This document shows positions 47,938 to 56,944 of a stretch of DNA of 64,000 nt, one piece after another. Position 1 is the stretch's first letter. Every line of letters begins with the position of its first letter. A model generated the notes under the pieces. It was given only the letters and a program-made list of their open reading frames with translations. It had not been told where the DNA came from and ran no database searches. Both the position numbers and the translations under genes were made by a program. Where the stretch lies: positions 1,178,001 through 1,242,000 of the forward strand of contig NZ_JACDUR010000001.1 of NCBI RefSeq assembly GCF_013761175.1, given 5' to 3'. This DNA is from Nonomuraea soli (lineage in GTDB: Bacteria; Actinomycetota; Actinomycetes; Streptosporangiales; Streptosporangiaceae).

Positions 47938-49143
47938 CTAGTGGGGTTCTTTCCCGTTTGCGGCGATTCTCGGGAGGAGCTGGGCGAGCAGGAGCGTGGA
48001 CAGGGCGGAGTCGTCTCCGTTGCCACGCGTGCGGACGACCAGCGGCTGAGGGGCGCTCTCCGCGAGCTTCGCGCCGACGTCGAGTCGCCGGCGAGCCAGT
48101 TCGTACTGCAGGACCGCGCGGTTGTCGCGGTAGGACTCGGCCAGCCGGCGCAGCGCCTTGGCCTCGTTCTCCGCAGCGGTCAGTTCGGCACGGCCGCGGG
48201 CCTCGATCTCCCAGCGCACGCGCTGAGCCTCGGTCTCGTGCTCCTCCAGCATGCGCGCGACGTCCTTCTTCGCCTTGTTCAAGGAGGCCTTGACCTCGAC
48301 GATGCGGGCGTCGCGGGTCTTCTTGGCCCGCTCGATCTCCATCGACAGGGTGTCGATGCGGCGCTTGCGGGTCAGCTCCCACTCACGCTCGTAGGCCGAC
48401 AGCTCCTTGGCGACCTTCTCGCGCGTGGCCAGGTGCTGCTGGTACTGGTCGGGCAGCTGCACGTCGGGGATGTTGGCCCCCGTGACGCGCACGCCGTAGC
48501 GGCCCAGCTGGCGGTTGAGCGCGTCCTGCATGTCGCCCACGTCGCTGCCGCGCAGGTCGTAGGCGCGTTCGGTGTTGACCCTGCGGCCGCGCTGGCGGAT
48601 CGCGTCCTGGACGGCGCTGGAGAGCACCAGGTCGAAGTTGCCCGCGCCGATGGTGCGGACGAACGCGACCGGGTCGACGATCCTGAACTTCAGGAAGAAC
48701 TCGATCGACTTCAGCGGGACGTTCTCCGCGGTCGGGCAGGCCACGATCGGCGCGGAGTAGGGGATCTCGGTCGACGTGTCGACGACCGCGTCCACCCGGT
48801 CCCACGGCAGCCACAGGTAGTGCCGCCCGGGCGGCAGCACGCCGGTGATCGCGCCCCACCGGCTGCGCACGCCGGTGGTGCCCTCCTCGATCTCGATGAT
48901 GGCCCTGCGCCACATCCAGACCAGGGCGACGAGCATCAGGAGCAGCCCGATCGCGATGCCGAACGGGTTGAGCGTGCCGATCGCGTACAGCGCCAGGAAG
49001 ATCAGCGAGATCCACGCGAAGCCGCGCCGGTCCTTGGGGATGACGACAGGGACCAGCTGGCCCTGCTCGCCGCCGCGCAGCAACTGGCGGATCTCCGACC
49101 AGGAGGCCAGAGATTCCTTGATCTTGGAGAATTCACGGCTCAT
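47938..49143 (-). CDS. SPFH/band 7 membrane protein, shorter paralogue
   Basis: A 401-residue flotillin/stomatin-superfamily protein. Two adjacent hydrophobic segments (about residues 42-78), an SPFH domain (VRSRWGAITGVLPPGRHYLWLPWD, LKSIEFFLKFRIVDPVAFV) and a long coiled coil rich in Arg/Glu/Lys (about 230-350). Such proteins oligomerise into membrane cages or microdomains. ATG overlaps the stop of the larger paralogue (ATGA). Cotranscribed with the Spo0M-like gene. Confidence 0.88.
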   Translation of the reverse strand: MSREFSKIKESLASWSEIRQLLRGGEQGQLVPVVIPKDRRGFAWISLIFLALYAIGTLNPFGIAIGLLLMLVALVWMWRRAIIEIEEGTTGVRSRWGAITGVLPPGRHYLWLPWDRVDAVVDTSTEIPYSAPIVACPTAENVPLKSIEFFLKFRIVDPVAFVRTIGAGNFDLVLSSAVQDAIRQRGRRVNTERAYDLRGSDVGDMQDALNRQLGRYGVRVTGANIPDVQLPDQYQQHLATREKVAKELSAYEREWELTRKRRIDTLSMEIERAKKTRDARIVEVKASLNKAKKDVARMLEEHETEAQRVRWEIEARGRAELTAAENEAKALRRLAESYRDNRAVLQYELARRRLDVGAKLAESAPQPLVVRTRGNGDDSALSTLLLAQLLPRIAANGKEPH

Positions 49144-50747
49144 CGGACCTCACCACCCGGAAGGGCGCGCTCCACGGTCGTCTCGCTGTCGATCTCAGGC
49201 TCCCTGACCTCGGGTGTCTCCGTCTTGAGCAACGAAGAGATCTCCTGCTGGCGTTCCGAGATGCGCTGGGCAATTTCGGAGAGGCGGCCACGGATGGCGG
49301 CCATGTCCTCGTCGGAGAACAGGGCGGTGTCCTTGCTGCCCACGAGCTGCTTGGCCAGCGCAAGGAAGTCGATGTCGGTGTCGTCGCCGACCTGGACCAC
49401 CTGCGGCAGGCGCGCGGCCACGCCCTCCAGCTTGTTCATCAGGTCCTGCTGGAAGCGGTAGTCGAGGATCTGCGGCGCCTCGGCGGCGCTGAGCGCGCGG
49501 ATGTCGAGCGCCTGGGCCTCCAGGAGCGCCGCGTTGGCCTTGGCCGTGGTCTCGGCCTCCACCAGCCGCTGCTGGGCCTGGGCCTTGGCCTGGTGCGTCG
49601 CGCGCTCCAGGGCCGTGTCCATGCGGGCCTGGTAGGCGGCGATCTCGGCCTGGATGGCGCTGAGCGTCTCCTGCAGCCCGGCCAGCTCCTTGATCAGGTC
49701 GCCCTCGTTCTGCTCCTTGCGCAGCACCAGCTCGTACTCGTAGGTGTAGGCCTCCTTGGCCACCCTGACCATCTCGGGGGCGGCCAGGTCCATGCGGTAC
49801 TCCTGGCTGGACGGCTCGGCGTGCGTGATGTTCACGTCCGTGAGCCGTACGGCGGGCAGGAACTGCTGGTTGAGCGACTCGAGCATGCCCTGGGTGCTCT
49901 CGCCCACCAGGTCGTAGATGTCCTCGGCACGCTGCGCGTAGATGAGGCTGCGGGTGACCTCGCTGATGGCGTTCTGCAGCTTGGAGGAGAACCCGCTCAC
50001 GCTGCCGAGCACGAAGATGAACTCGGCCGGGTTCTCGATGCGGAACTGCAGGAACAGGTCGACGCTCGCCTTGACGCCCTGCTGGGTCGGAGCCTCGCGG
50101 ATGGGGGCGTTGAACGGATACTCGCGCGTGGTGTTGACGATGTAGCTGACCCGCTTCCACGGGTTGAACAGCGTCACCCGGCCCGGCGGCGCGACCTGCA
50201 CGAGCTTGCCGAACTTGGTGATCAGCGCGTGCGAGCCGTCGGGCACCATGACCACGCTGCGCCTCCACCACAGGAAGGCCAGCGCGAGCACCAGCACGAT
50301 CCAGTAGTGGATGCCGAACAGCACCGCCGCGATCTCGATGAAGCCGCCGAGCAGCCCGATCAGTCCCAGGCCCACCAGGACGATCATCGGGATGATCAGC
50401 TTGGCCGTTCCCGCCTTCGGGATCACCACGGGCGAGATCACGTGGTTGCCGGCCTGGTCGGTGAAGCTGCGGGCGAGCACCTCGCCGGCCTCGTTGATGG
50501 AGACGCTGCGCGCCTCGATGACGGTGCCGATCGAGACGCTGCCGTCCCTGGCCGCGGCGAAGTCGCGCGGGTTGAGGGCGAACGCCCCCTGCTGGCCCTG
50601 CTGGCCCGGCTGCCCGCCGGGGCCCATGACCTGGCCGACCGCCTGGTCCATGGCCTGACCGACCGCCTGCCGTACGTTCCCGCCCTGGACCACGGCTTGC
50701 GCTATACCCTGCCCTGCCTGCAGCAGGGCCTCCCTGGGTCGTGACAT
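49140..50747 (-). CDS. SPFH/band 7 membrane protein, larger paralogue
   Basis: A 535-residue paralogue of the next gene. The N-terminus is Gln/Gly-rich and disordered (residues 1-60), followed by a beta-rich stretch, two or three transmembrane segments (about 110-165), the SPFH domain (ALITKFGKLVQVAPPGRVTLFNPWK, VKASVDLFLQFRIENPAEF) and a long coiled coil (about 330-450) with a C-terminal acidic tail. ATG at 50747 with AGAGGTG upstream. First gene of the SPFH-SPFH-Spo0M operon. Confidence 0.88.
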   Translation of the reverse strand: MSRPREALLQAGQGIAQAVVQGGNVRQAVGQAMDQAVGQVMGPGGQPGQQGQQGAFALNPRDFAAARDGSVSIGTVIEARSVSINEAGEVLARSFTDQAGNHVISPVVIPKAGTAKLIIPMIVLVGLGLIGLLGGFIEIAAVLFGIHYWIVLVLALAFLWWRRSVVMVPDGSHALITKFGKLVQVAPPGRVTLFNPWKRVSYIVNTTREYPFNAPIREAPTQQGVKASVDLFLQFRIENPAEFIFVLGSVSGFSSKLQNAISEVTRSLIYAQRAEDIYDLVGESTQGMLESLNQQFLPAVRLTDVNITHAEPSSQEYRMDLAAPEMVRVAKEAYTYEYELVLRKEQNEGDLIKELAGLQETLSAIQAEIAAYQARMDTALERATHQAKAQAQQRLVEAETTAKANAALLEAQALDIRALSAAEAPQILDYRFQQDLMNKLEGVAARLPQVVQVGDDTDIDFLALAKQLVGSKDTALFSDEDMAAIRGRLSEIAQRISERQQEISSLLKTETPEVREPEIDSETTVERALPGGEVR

Positions 50748-50804
50748 TGCACCTCTCTTCGCAAATCCCCGTGATTCCGACCGTATCTATCCCGACTTGC
50801 TAAC

Positions 50805-50816
50805 CGCTTGCAAGCG
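50805..50816. promoter_or_regulatory. Palindrome CGCTTGCAAGCG between SPFH and ABC operons
   Basis: Perfect 12-bp palindrome in the 117-bp divergent gap, 20 bases upstream of the ABC -35 box and about 60 bases from the SPFH start. Could control either operon. Confidence 0.45.
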
Positions 50817-50830
50817 ATGTCGCACACCTC

Positions 50831-50858
50831 TTGCCATTTGTAGTAGGTGTGCTACAAA
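50831..50858 (+). promoter_or_regulatory. Promoter with operator TTTGTAG-N8-CTACAAA
   Basis: -35 TTGCCA (50831-50836), 16-base spacer, -10-like TACAAA (50853-50858), six bases before the ATG at 50865. A perfect seven-base inverted repeat (50837-50843 and 50852-50858) occupies the spacer and -10 box, so a bound regulator would block polymerase. The XRE protein at 52613 is the candidate. Confidence 0.6.
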
Positions 50859-50864
50859 CGGAGC

Positions 50865-51767
50865 ATGAGTGCTATGCCTTCGTTAGAAGACGCAGTGCAC
50901 GATTTGGCAACGGACGTCATCCGCGTCCACGACCTGCGGATGAGCTACGGCCCTGTCGAAGTGCTCAAAGGCGTCGATTTCACGGTACGGCGGGGCGAGG
51001 TGATCGTGCTGCTGGGACCGAACGGGGCGGGCAAGACGACCACCATCGAGATCCTCGAAGGTTTCCGCATGCGCTCCGGCGGCCAGGTCACGGTGCTCGG
51101 CGTCGACCCGGCGCGCGGCGACGAGGCCTGGCGTGCCCGCCTGGGAGTGGTGCTGCAGTCGTGGCGCGACCACGGCCGATGGAAGGTCGGCGAGCTGCTG
51201 GCCCACCTGCGCGCGTTCTACACGCCCTACCGCACCCCCTTCGACCTCGACGAGCTGCTCGCCGCCGTCGGGCTCGCCGAGCACGCGGGCCGGCGCCTGT
51301 CGAAGCTCTCCGGCGGGGAACGCCGGCGCCTCGACGTCGCCATCGGCATCGTCGGCCGCCCCGAGCTGCTCTTCCTCGACGAGCCCACCGCCGGCTTCGA
51401 CCCGCACGCGCGGCGCGACTTCCACGACCTGCTCCACCGGCTGTCCGACCTGGAGGAGACCACCATCCTGATGACCACGCACGACCTCGACGAGGCGGAG
51501 AAGCTGGCCGACCGCATCCTGATCCTCGACGAGGGCGGCATCGTCGCCGACGGCAGCCCCGACGCGCTCGCCCGCAAGGTGGCCAGGGACGCGCAGGTGC
51601 GGTGGAGCGTCGACGGCGAGCACTTCGTGCACGCGACCGACGACGTGACGGCGTTCGTGCGGGGACTGTTCGCCCAGCACGGCGACGCCGTCCAGGACCT
51701 GGAGATCCGGCGGGCCACGCTCGAGGACACCTACATGGCGATGGTGCTGAAGGAGGTGCGGCGATGA
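50865..51767 (+). CDS. ABC-2 type exporter ATP-binding protein
   Basis: A 300-residue ATPase of the drug/daunorubicin-resistance class. Walker A GPNGAGKTTT, signature KLSGGERRRLDVAIGI, Walker B LLFLDEPTAGFDP, switch MTTHDLDEAE, and the C-terminal regulatory extension with YMAMVLKE. Start: ATG at 50865 fits a leaderless mRNA; ATG at 50874 has GGAG ten bases upstream. A TTA codon lies within the first seven codons (50883-50885), so translation could depend on the rare leucine tRNA. Coupled to the permease by ATGA. Confidence 0.9.
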   Translation: MSAMPSLEDAVHDLATDVIRVHDLRMSYGPVEVLKGVDFTVRRGEVIVLLGPNGAGKTTTIEILEGFRMRSGGQVTVLGVDPARGDEAWRARLGVVLQSWRDHGRWKVGELLAHLRAFYTPYRTPFDLDELLAAVGLAEHAGRRLSKLSGGERRRLDVAIGIVGRPELLFLDEPTAGFDPHARRDFHDLLHRLSDLEETTILMTTHDLDEAEKLADRILILDEGGIVADGSPDALARKVARDAQVRWSVDGEHFVHATDDVTAFVRGLFAQHGDAVQDLEIRRATLEDTYMAMVLKEVRR

Positions 51768-52606
51768 TCTGGCACGCCGTACGGCTGGGCCTGCGCCGCG
51801 GGCTGACGGAGACGAAACACGCCTTCCGCGAGCCTCAGGAGATCTTCTTCACGCTCTTCTGGGCCGGATCCTTCCTGGTGGTCATCTACTTCCAGCGCGA
51901 CGCCACCATCGCCGGGGTCTCCCTGGCCGCGCTCACACTGCCCAGCCTGGTCACCCTGGGCATCGCCTTCAACGGGCTGATGGGCATGGTCGGCGGGCTG
52001 GCCGTCGAGCGAGAGGACGGCACCCTGCTGCGCGCCAAGTCGGTGCCGCACGGGATGGTCGGCTACGTGATCGCCAAGGTGGTGCTGATCTCGCTGAGCT
52101 CGCTGACCGGGTCGATGCTGGTCCTGCTGCCGTCGTTGTTCATGGTGTCCGCGCTCGACGCGGTGGGCGTGCCCGGATGGCTGGGCCTGTTCGGGATCCT
52201 GATGCTCGGGCTGCTGGCCACCCTGCCCTGGGGGGCCGTCATCGGCTCGTTCGCGAGCAACCCGCAGACCGGGGCCGGGTTCTCGATGCTGGGCCTGGCG
52301 GGACTGGCCGCCATCTCCGGGATCTTCTACCCGATCACCTCGATGCCCGGCTGGCTGCAGGTCGTGGCCCAGGTCTTCCCGCCGTACTGGCTGGGACACG
52401 GCGCCAGGGCCGCCGTGCTGCCGCCGGGATTCGCGGCGGCCGAGCTGACCGGTGCGTGGCGGGTCGAATGGTGCGTGCTGGTACTGGCGCTCTGGGCCGC
52501 GGCGGGTTTCCTGATCGCGCCCGGCGTTCTGCGTAGGATGGCGCGCCGGGAGTCGGGTTCGGTGATGCAGGCCCGGCGTGAGCGTGCGATGCAACGAGTT
52601 GGCTGA
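51764..52606 (+). CDS. ABC-2 type exporter permease
   Basis: A 280-residue permease with six helices. The ABC-2 motif region GMVGGLAVEREDGTLLRAKSVP between helices 2 and 3 and GLAAISGIFYPITSMPGWLQ before the last helices are typical of drug and lipid exporters. Start ATG overlaps the ATPase stop. Partner of the preceding ATPase; substrate unknown. Confidence 0.9.
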   Translation: MIWHAVRLGLRRGLTETKHAFREPQEIFFTLFWAGSFLVVIYFQRDATIAGVSLAALTLPSLVTLGIAFNGLMGMVGGLAVEREDGTLLRAKSVPHGMVGYVIAKVVLISLSSLTGSMLVLLPSLFMVSALDAVGVPGWLGLFGILMLGLLATLPWGAVIGSFASNPQTGAGFSMLGLAGLAAISGIFYPITSMPGWLQVVAQVFPPYWLGHGARAAVLPPGFAAAELTGAWRVEWCVLVLALWAAAGFLIAPGVLRRMARRESGSVMQARRERAMQRVG

Positions 52607-52612
52607 TATTTC

Positions 52613-52846
52613 GTGACCGAGACCGTGTACAACCGCATTGCCCTGCTCCGCGCGGAGCGGGGCATCAGCCGTCGCCAGCTGGCCGACGCCCTGGGCGTGC
52701 ACTACCAGACCGTCGGCTACCTCGAACGCGGCGAATACAGCCCGTCGCTCTTCCTGGCCCTGCGGATCGCGAGCTTCTTCGAGGTGCCCGTGGAAGTGAT
52801 CTTCTCGGTCACCCCGTTCCCTCGCATCGGCGAACGGTCAGCCTAG
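52613..52846 (+). CDS. XRE-family transcriptional regulator, single-domain
   Basis: A 77-residue protein that is almost only a helix-turn-helix: IALLRAERGISRRQLADALGVHYQTVGYLERGEYSPSLFLA, then a short tail with PVEVIFS. It resembles the small Xre/YozG-type repressors that sit at the end of ABC exporter operons. GTG at 52613, six bases after the permease stop, without a clear ribosome-binding site. Likely regulator of its own operon through the inverted repeat at 50837. Its last nine bases overlap the convergent oxidase gene. Confidence 0.88.
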   Translation: MTETVYNRIALLRAERGISRRQLADALGVHYQTVGYLERGEYSPSLFLALRIASFFEVPVEVIFSVTPFPRIGERSA

Positions 52847-54004
52847 GAGCTCGTCGAGCAGATCGTTCCGGAATTTCCCCTCCGGGTCGAACCGCCCGGC
52901 GAGCTCCAGGAACCGGGGATCGATCCCGGGCCGGGCGACGAAGATCTTCCCCCAGTGCGGGCGGGGCTCGAACGGGCTCAGCACGCTCTCGACCAGCTTC
53001 ACCGCCTCCATCACCCTGGCGGGCTCCTTCAGCCAGGTGAAGTGCACCGCCACCGTCGCCCTGCCGTACGCCGGGCTCAGCCACAACCCGTCGGCCGCGA
53101 CACTGCGGATCTCCGAGACGTGCAGCACCGGCCGCAGCCGCTCGCCCACCTTCGCCAGCTCCGCCAGCGCCTCGTCGGCGTGCTCGCGCGCCACCATGAA
53201 CTCCGACTGCAGCTCCTCGCCGGCACTCGGCAGGAACTCGGCGCGGAAGTGCGGCAGCCGCTCGTGCCACGGGCCGGGCACGCCGAGCTGCTGGGTGCAG
53301 TTGCCGGTGGGCATGCCCGCGATCGGATGCCGCGGCCCGTCGGCCGCGGTCCTGGACACGCGCGGCGGCGCGGTGTCCTTCACCCAGAGCTGGGCGCCGT
53401 CCCAGTCGGTGAAGACGCTCACGCTGTAGCCGGGCGTGGCGTAGTCGGTCGTCAGGGCGTCGTCGAAAACGTACTGCCCCAGCTCGAACGCGGGCACCAG
53501 ATCCAGCGTCAGCGCCGTCACCACGCCCAGCGCGCCCAGGGAGACCACCGCCCCGTCGAATCCCTCGTCGCCCCTGCTCAGTGTGACCACGTCGCCGTGA
53601 GCGGTCACCAGCTCGACGGAGGCCACCGACGTCGACAGGCAGCCGTTGTGCTCGCCCGACCCGTGCGTTCCCGTGGCCACCGCCCCGGCGACGGAGATGT
53701 GGGGGAGCGAGGCCAGGTTCGCCAGCGCCCAGCCCTCGGCGTCGAGCCGGGGGCAGATGTCGGCATAGGTCAGCTCGCCGCCGATGCGCACCTGATGGCG
53801 GTCGGTGTCGAGGTCGAACGTCCGCGGCATGCGCGCCAGGCTCACCAGGTCGCCCGTGGTGTCGGTGAGCTCGTTGAAGGTGTGTCCGGTGCCGACGACC
53901 CTGAGCCGCGGCGATCGGGCGACCAGAGCCTGGAGGGAGGGCCCGGTGGAAGGAGAGTGGAGTTCCCTGGCGCGGAAGGTGACGTTGCCAGCCCAGTTAC
54001 GCAT
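52838..54004 (-). CDS. Alditol (xylitol/sorbitol) oxidase, FAD-linked
   Basis: A 388-residue flavoprotein oxidase of the vanillyl-alcohol-oxidase fold, closely patterned on Streptomyces AldO: NWAGNVTF at the start, [11 protein letters not shown] with the FAD-linking His41, [53 protein letters not shown] and PHWGKIF near the end. It oxidises terminal hydroxyls of alditols with oxygen, giving aldose and hydrogen peroxide. Start ATG at 54004 (or GTG at 54007). AldO is around 418 residues, so this one is slightly short. Divergent from uvrB. Confidence 0.88.
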   Translation of the reverse strand: MRNWAGNVTFRARELHSPSTGPSLQALVARSPRLRVVGTGHTFNELTDTTGDLVSLARMPRTFDLDTDRHQVRIGGELTYADICPRLDAEGWALANLASLPHISVAGAVATGTHGSGEHNGCLSTSVASVELVTAHGDVVTLSRGDEGFDGAVVSLGALGVVTALTLDLVPAFELGQYVFDDALTTDYATPGYSVSVFTDWDGAQLWVKDTAPPRVSRTAADGPRHPIAGMPTGNCTQQLGVPGPWHERLPHFRAEFLPSAGEELQSEFMVAREHADEALAELAKVGERLRPVLHVSEIRSVAADGLWLSPAYGRATVAVHFTWLKEPARVMEAVKLVESVLSPFEPRPHWGKIFVARPGIDPRFLELAGRFDPEGKFRNDLLDELLG

Positions 54005-54094
54005 CACGTCACAGATCGTAGGCTCCACCGTCTCCTTAGGCGCCGGACGCACCCCACTTCTCGGAGCGATGCAAGAAATGTCGGAGCGGTTTCC

Positions 54095-54110
54095 TACAGT
54101 GGACACCATG
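54095..54110 (+). promoter_or_regulatory. -10 box TACAGT, leaderless start of uvrB
   Basis: TACAGT at 54095-54100, seven bases before the ATG of uvrB; no ribosome-binding site. No LexA-type box (GAAC-N4-GTTC or similar) was seen nearby. Confidence 0.5.
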
Positions 54111-56216
54111 CGACCGGTGACAGACTTGCAGCGTAAGGTGGCCCCCTTCGAGGTCGTCACCGAGATGACCCCGTCCGGCGACCAGCCCACGGCCATCGCC
54201 GAGCTGGAGCGCCGCGTCCTGGCGGGCGCCAAGGACAACGTGCTGCTCGGCGCCACCGGCACCGGCAAGACCGCCACGGTGGCCTGGCTGATCGAGCGCC
54301 TCCAGCGCCCGGCCCTGGTGATGCAGCCGAACAAGACCCTCGCCGCCCAGTTCGCCAACGAGCTGCGCGAGATGCTGCCCAACAACGCGGTGGAGTATTT
54401 CGTCTCCTACTACGACTACTACCAGCCCGAGGCGTACGTCCCGCAGAGCGACACCTACATCGAGAAGGACTCCTCGATCAACGACGAGGTCGAGCGCCTG
54501 CGCCACTCGGCGACCAACTCGCTGCTCACGCGCCGCGACACGATCGTCGTCGCCTCCGTGTCGTGCATCTACGGCCTGGGCACCCCGCAGGAATACGTCG
54601 ACCGCATGACCCGGCTGAAGGTCGGCATGGAGGTCGAGCGCGACCAGCTGCTGCGCCGCCTGGTCGACATGCAGTACACCCGCAACGACCTGTCCTTCAC
54701 GCGCGGCACGTTCCGGGTGCGCGGCGACACGATCGAGATCATCCCCAAGTACGAAGAGCTCGCCGTCCGCATCGAGATGTTCGGCGACGAGATCGAGAAG
54801 CTCTCCACGATGCACCCGCTGACCGGCGAGGTCATCACCGAGGACGAAGAGCTCTACATCTTCCCCGCCTCCCACTACGTCGCCGGCGAGGAGCGCATGG
54901 CCAGGGCGGTGGGGCAGATCGAGGTCGAGCTGGAGGAGCGCCTGGCCGAGCTCGAACGGCAGGGCAAGCTGCTGGAGGCGCAGCGGCTGCGCATGCGCAC
55001 CACCTACGACATCGAGATGATGCGCCAGATCGGCACCTGCTCCGGCATCGAGAACTACTCGCGCCACATGGACGGCCGCGAGGCGGGCAGCGCGCCCAAC
55101 ACCCTGCTCGACTACTTCCCCGAAGACTTCCTGCTGGTCCTCGACGAGTCCCACCAGACGGTGCCGCAGATCGGGGCCATGTACGAAGGCGACGCCTCCC
55201 GCAAGCGCACCCTCGTCGACCACGGCTTCCGCCTGCCCTCCGCGCTCGACAACCGCCCGCTGAAGTGGGAGGAGTTCCTGGAGCGCATCGGCCAGACCGT
55301 CTACCTGTCGGCCACCCCCGGCGCCTACGAGCTCGGCCGCTCCAAGGGCGAGGTCGTCGAGCAGGTCATCCGGCCGACCGGCCTGGTCGACCCCGAGGTC
55401 GTCATCAAGCCCACCAAGGGCCAGATCGACGACCTGGTCCACGAGATCCGCACCCGCGCCGACCGCGACGAGCGGGTCCTGGTCACGACACTGACGAAGA
55501 AGATGTCGGAAGACCTCACCGACTACCTCCTCGAGCTCGGCATCCGGGTGCGCTACCTCCACAGCGAGGTCGACACCCTGCGCCGCATCGAGCTCCTGCG
55601 CGAGCTGCGCCTGGGCGAGTTCGACGTCCTGGTGGGCATCAACCTCCTGCGCGAGGGCCTCGACCTGCCGGAGGTGTCGCTGGTGTCGATCCTCGACGCC
55701 GACAAGGAGGGCTTCCTGCGCTCGGAGACCTCGCTCATCCAGACCATCGGCCGTGCCGCGCGAAACGTCTCCGGCCAGGTCCACATGTACGCCGACAAGA
55801 TCACCCCCTCGATGGAGCGGGCGATCGACGAGACCAACCGCCGCCGGGCCAAGCAGATGGCCTACAACGAGGCCAACGGCATCGACCCGCAGCCGCTGCG
55901 CAAGAAGATCGCCGACATCCTCGACTCGCTGCAGCGCGAAGACGCCGACACCGAGCAGCTCATGGGATCCGGACGCCAGCAGTCCCGCGGCAAGGCGCCG
56001 GTGCCGGGCTTCGTCGCGAAGCAGGCCGGGCAGCACGCCAAGGCCATCGCCGGGGAGCTGCCCAGGGCGCAGATGGAGTCGCTGATCGAGTCGCTGACGG
56101 AGCAGATGCACCAGTCCGCGGCCGACCTGCAGTTCGAGGTCGCGGCCCGGCTGAGGGACGAGATCAAGGAGCTGAAGCGGGAGCTGCGCGACATGAAGGA
56201 GGCGGGGGTCAAGTAG
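54108..56216 (+). CDS. uvrB: Excinuclease ABC subunit B
   Basis: The DNA-damage verifying helicase of nucleotide excision repair, 702 residues. Helicase motifs: [58 protein letters not shown] and QTIGRAARN. The beta-hairpin that probes damage is in [16 protein letters not shown]. The C-terminal UVR domain ([30 protein letters not shown]) binds UvrC. Start ATG at 54108 rather than in-frame starts further upstream that overlap the oxidase gene antisense. Confidence 0.97.
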   Translation: MRPVTDLQRKVAPFEVVTEMTPSGDQPTAIAELERRVLAGAKDNVLLGATGTGKTATVAWLIERLQRPALVMQPNKTLAAQFANELREMLPNNAVEYFVSYYDYYQPEAYVPQSDTYIEKDSSINDEVERLRHSATNSLLTRRDTIVVASVSCIYGLGTPQEYVDRMTRLKVGMEVERDQLLRRLVDMQYTRNDLSFTRGTFRVRGDTIEIIPKYEELAVRIEMFGDEIEKLSTMHPLTGEVITEDEELYIFPASHYVAGEERMARAVGQIEVELEERLAELERQGKLLEAQRLRMRTTYDIEMMRQIGTCSGIENYSRHMDGREAGSAPNTLLDYFPEDFLLVLDESHQTVPQIGAMYEGDASRKRTLVDHGFRLPSALDNRPLKWEEFLERIGQTVYLSATPGAYELGRSKGEVVEQVIRPTGLVDPEVVIKPTKGQIDDLVHEIRTRADRDERVLVTTLTKKMSEDLTDYLLELGIRVRYLHSEVDTLRRIELLRELRLGEFDVLVGINLLREGLDLPEVSLVSILDADKEGFLRSETSLIQTIGRAARNVSGQVHMYADKITPSMERAIDETNRRRAKQMAYNEANGIDPQPLRKKIADILDSLQREDADTEQLMGSGRQQSRGKAPVPGFVAKQAGQHAKAIAGELPRAQMESLIESLTEQMHQSAADLQFEVAARLRDEIKELKRELRDMKEAGVK

Positions 56217-56358
56217 GGGCTCCCACCGCTCCCACCCTTCCCGCCCGCCCCACCCCGCCCCCGGTCCTGCTCGGGCTGGGGCTTCTGGCAGTGACCCGCC
56301 GCCGTGGTGGTGGCTGGTGGCGGGCCGCGGCGTGTTTGGCTGGGCGCCGTTCGCCGCC

Positions 56359-56450
56359 GTTCGCGGGGCGACGCTCGCGGCGTGGGCTGAGGTTCGTGGG
56401 GCGACGCTCGCGGGGCGGGGCTGAGGTTCGTGGGGCTGAGGTTCGTGGGG
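56359..56450 (+). repeat. Interleaved direct repeats after uvrB
   Basis: GCTGAGGTTCGTGGGG occurs at 56386, 56420 and 56435, and GGGGCGACGCTCGCGG at 56365 and 56398. The array sits between uvrB and the convergent VOC gene; the remaining part of the 266-bp gap shows nothing. Confidence 0.8.
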
Positions 56451-56482
56451 GTCGACATCCGCACGCCCCCGCAGCCGTCCGT

Positions 56483-56887
56483 TCAGGCGGCGGTGCCGTA
56501 CGACTGCAGCTCCAGCAGGTTGCCGTCGGGGTCGCGCAGGTGGGCCGTGCGCAGGCCGCGGCCCCAGTCCGGCCGGTCCGCCGGCGCCGCCACCAGGGTG
56601 CCGCCGTGGCTCAGGCACACCTCGTGGGCGGCGTCGACGTCGTCCACCCGGCACACCAGCATGGCCCGGTCCCGCCCGGTCCCGCCGCCGGTCTCGGCCA
56701 GGCCCGCCATCCCCGCCTGGTCGAACAGCGACAGCACGCCCTCGCCTTCCACATCCCAATGGGCGTAGGGGCCCTCGGCCGATCCGTGAGCCCGTACGGC
56801 TCCGGCGATGCGCGGGAGCACCGCGTCGTAGAAGGCGAACGCTGCCGGGAAGTCGTTCACCAGCAGCCGGGGGTGCAGGGCATCCAT
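56483..56887 (-). CDS. VOC-superfamily (glyoxalase/bleomycin-resistance-like) protein
   Basis: A 134-residue protein with the paired beta-alpha-beta-beta-beta modules of the VOC fold: LLVNDFPAAFAFYDAVL in the first and LRDPDGNLLELQSY in the second, the latter with the metal-ligand Glu. Function could be a small-molecule isomerase, dioxygenase or drug-binding protein. It is divergent from a marR gene across 54 bp with a palindromic operator, so it is probably repressed by that regulator. Confidence 0.88.
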   Translation of the reverse strand: MDALHPRLLVNDFPAAFAFYDAVLPRIAGAVRAHGSAEGPYAHWDVEGEGVLSLFDQAGMAGLAETGGGTGRDRAMLVCRVDDVDAAHEVCLSHGGTLVAAPADRPDWGRGLRTAHLRDPDGNLLELQSYGTAA

Positions 56888-56907
56888 GTCTCTCCAATCG
56901 TGGGCTA

Positions 56908-56924
56908 ACACCAATCGTTGGTGT
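56908..56924. promoter_or_regulatory. MarR-type operator ACACCAA-TCG-TTGGTGT
   Basis: A perfect seven-base inverted repeat with a three-base centre, between the divergent VOC and marR genes and just upstream of the marR -10 box. Size and position fit a MarR dimer site controlling both genes. Confidence 0.72.
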
Positions 56925-56929
56925 GACCC

Positions 56930-56944
56930 TACAATAAGGGCATG
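56930..56944 (+). promoter_or_regulatory. -10 box TACAAT, leaderless start of marR
   Basis: TACAAT at 56930-56935 is six bases before the ATG; no ribosome-binding site apart from AAGGG overlapping the spacer. Confidence 0.55.

Noticed and set aside
47938..50747. HflK/HflC pair
   Set aside because: The two SPFH proteins lack the typical HflK/HflC lengths and there is no FtsH nearby; the Spo0M-like partner and long coiled coils favour a flotillin-like role.
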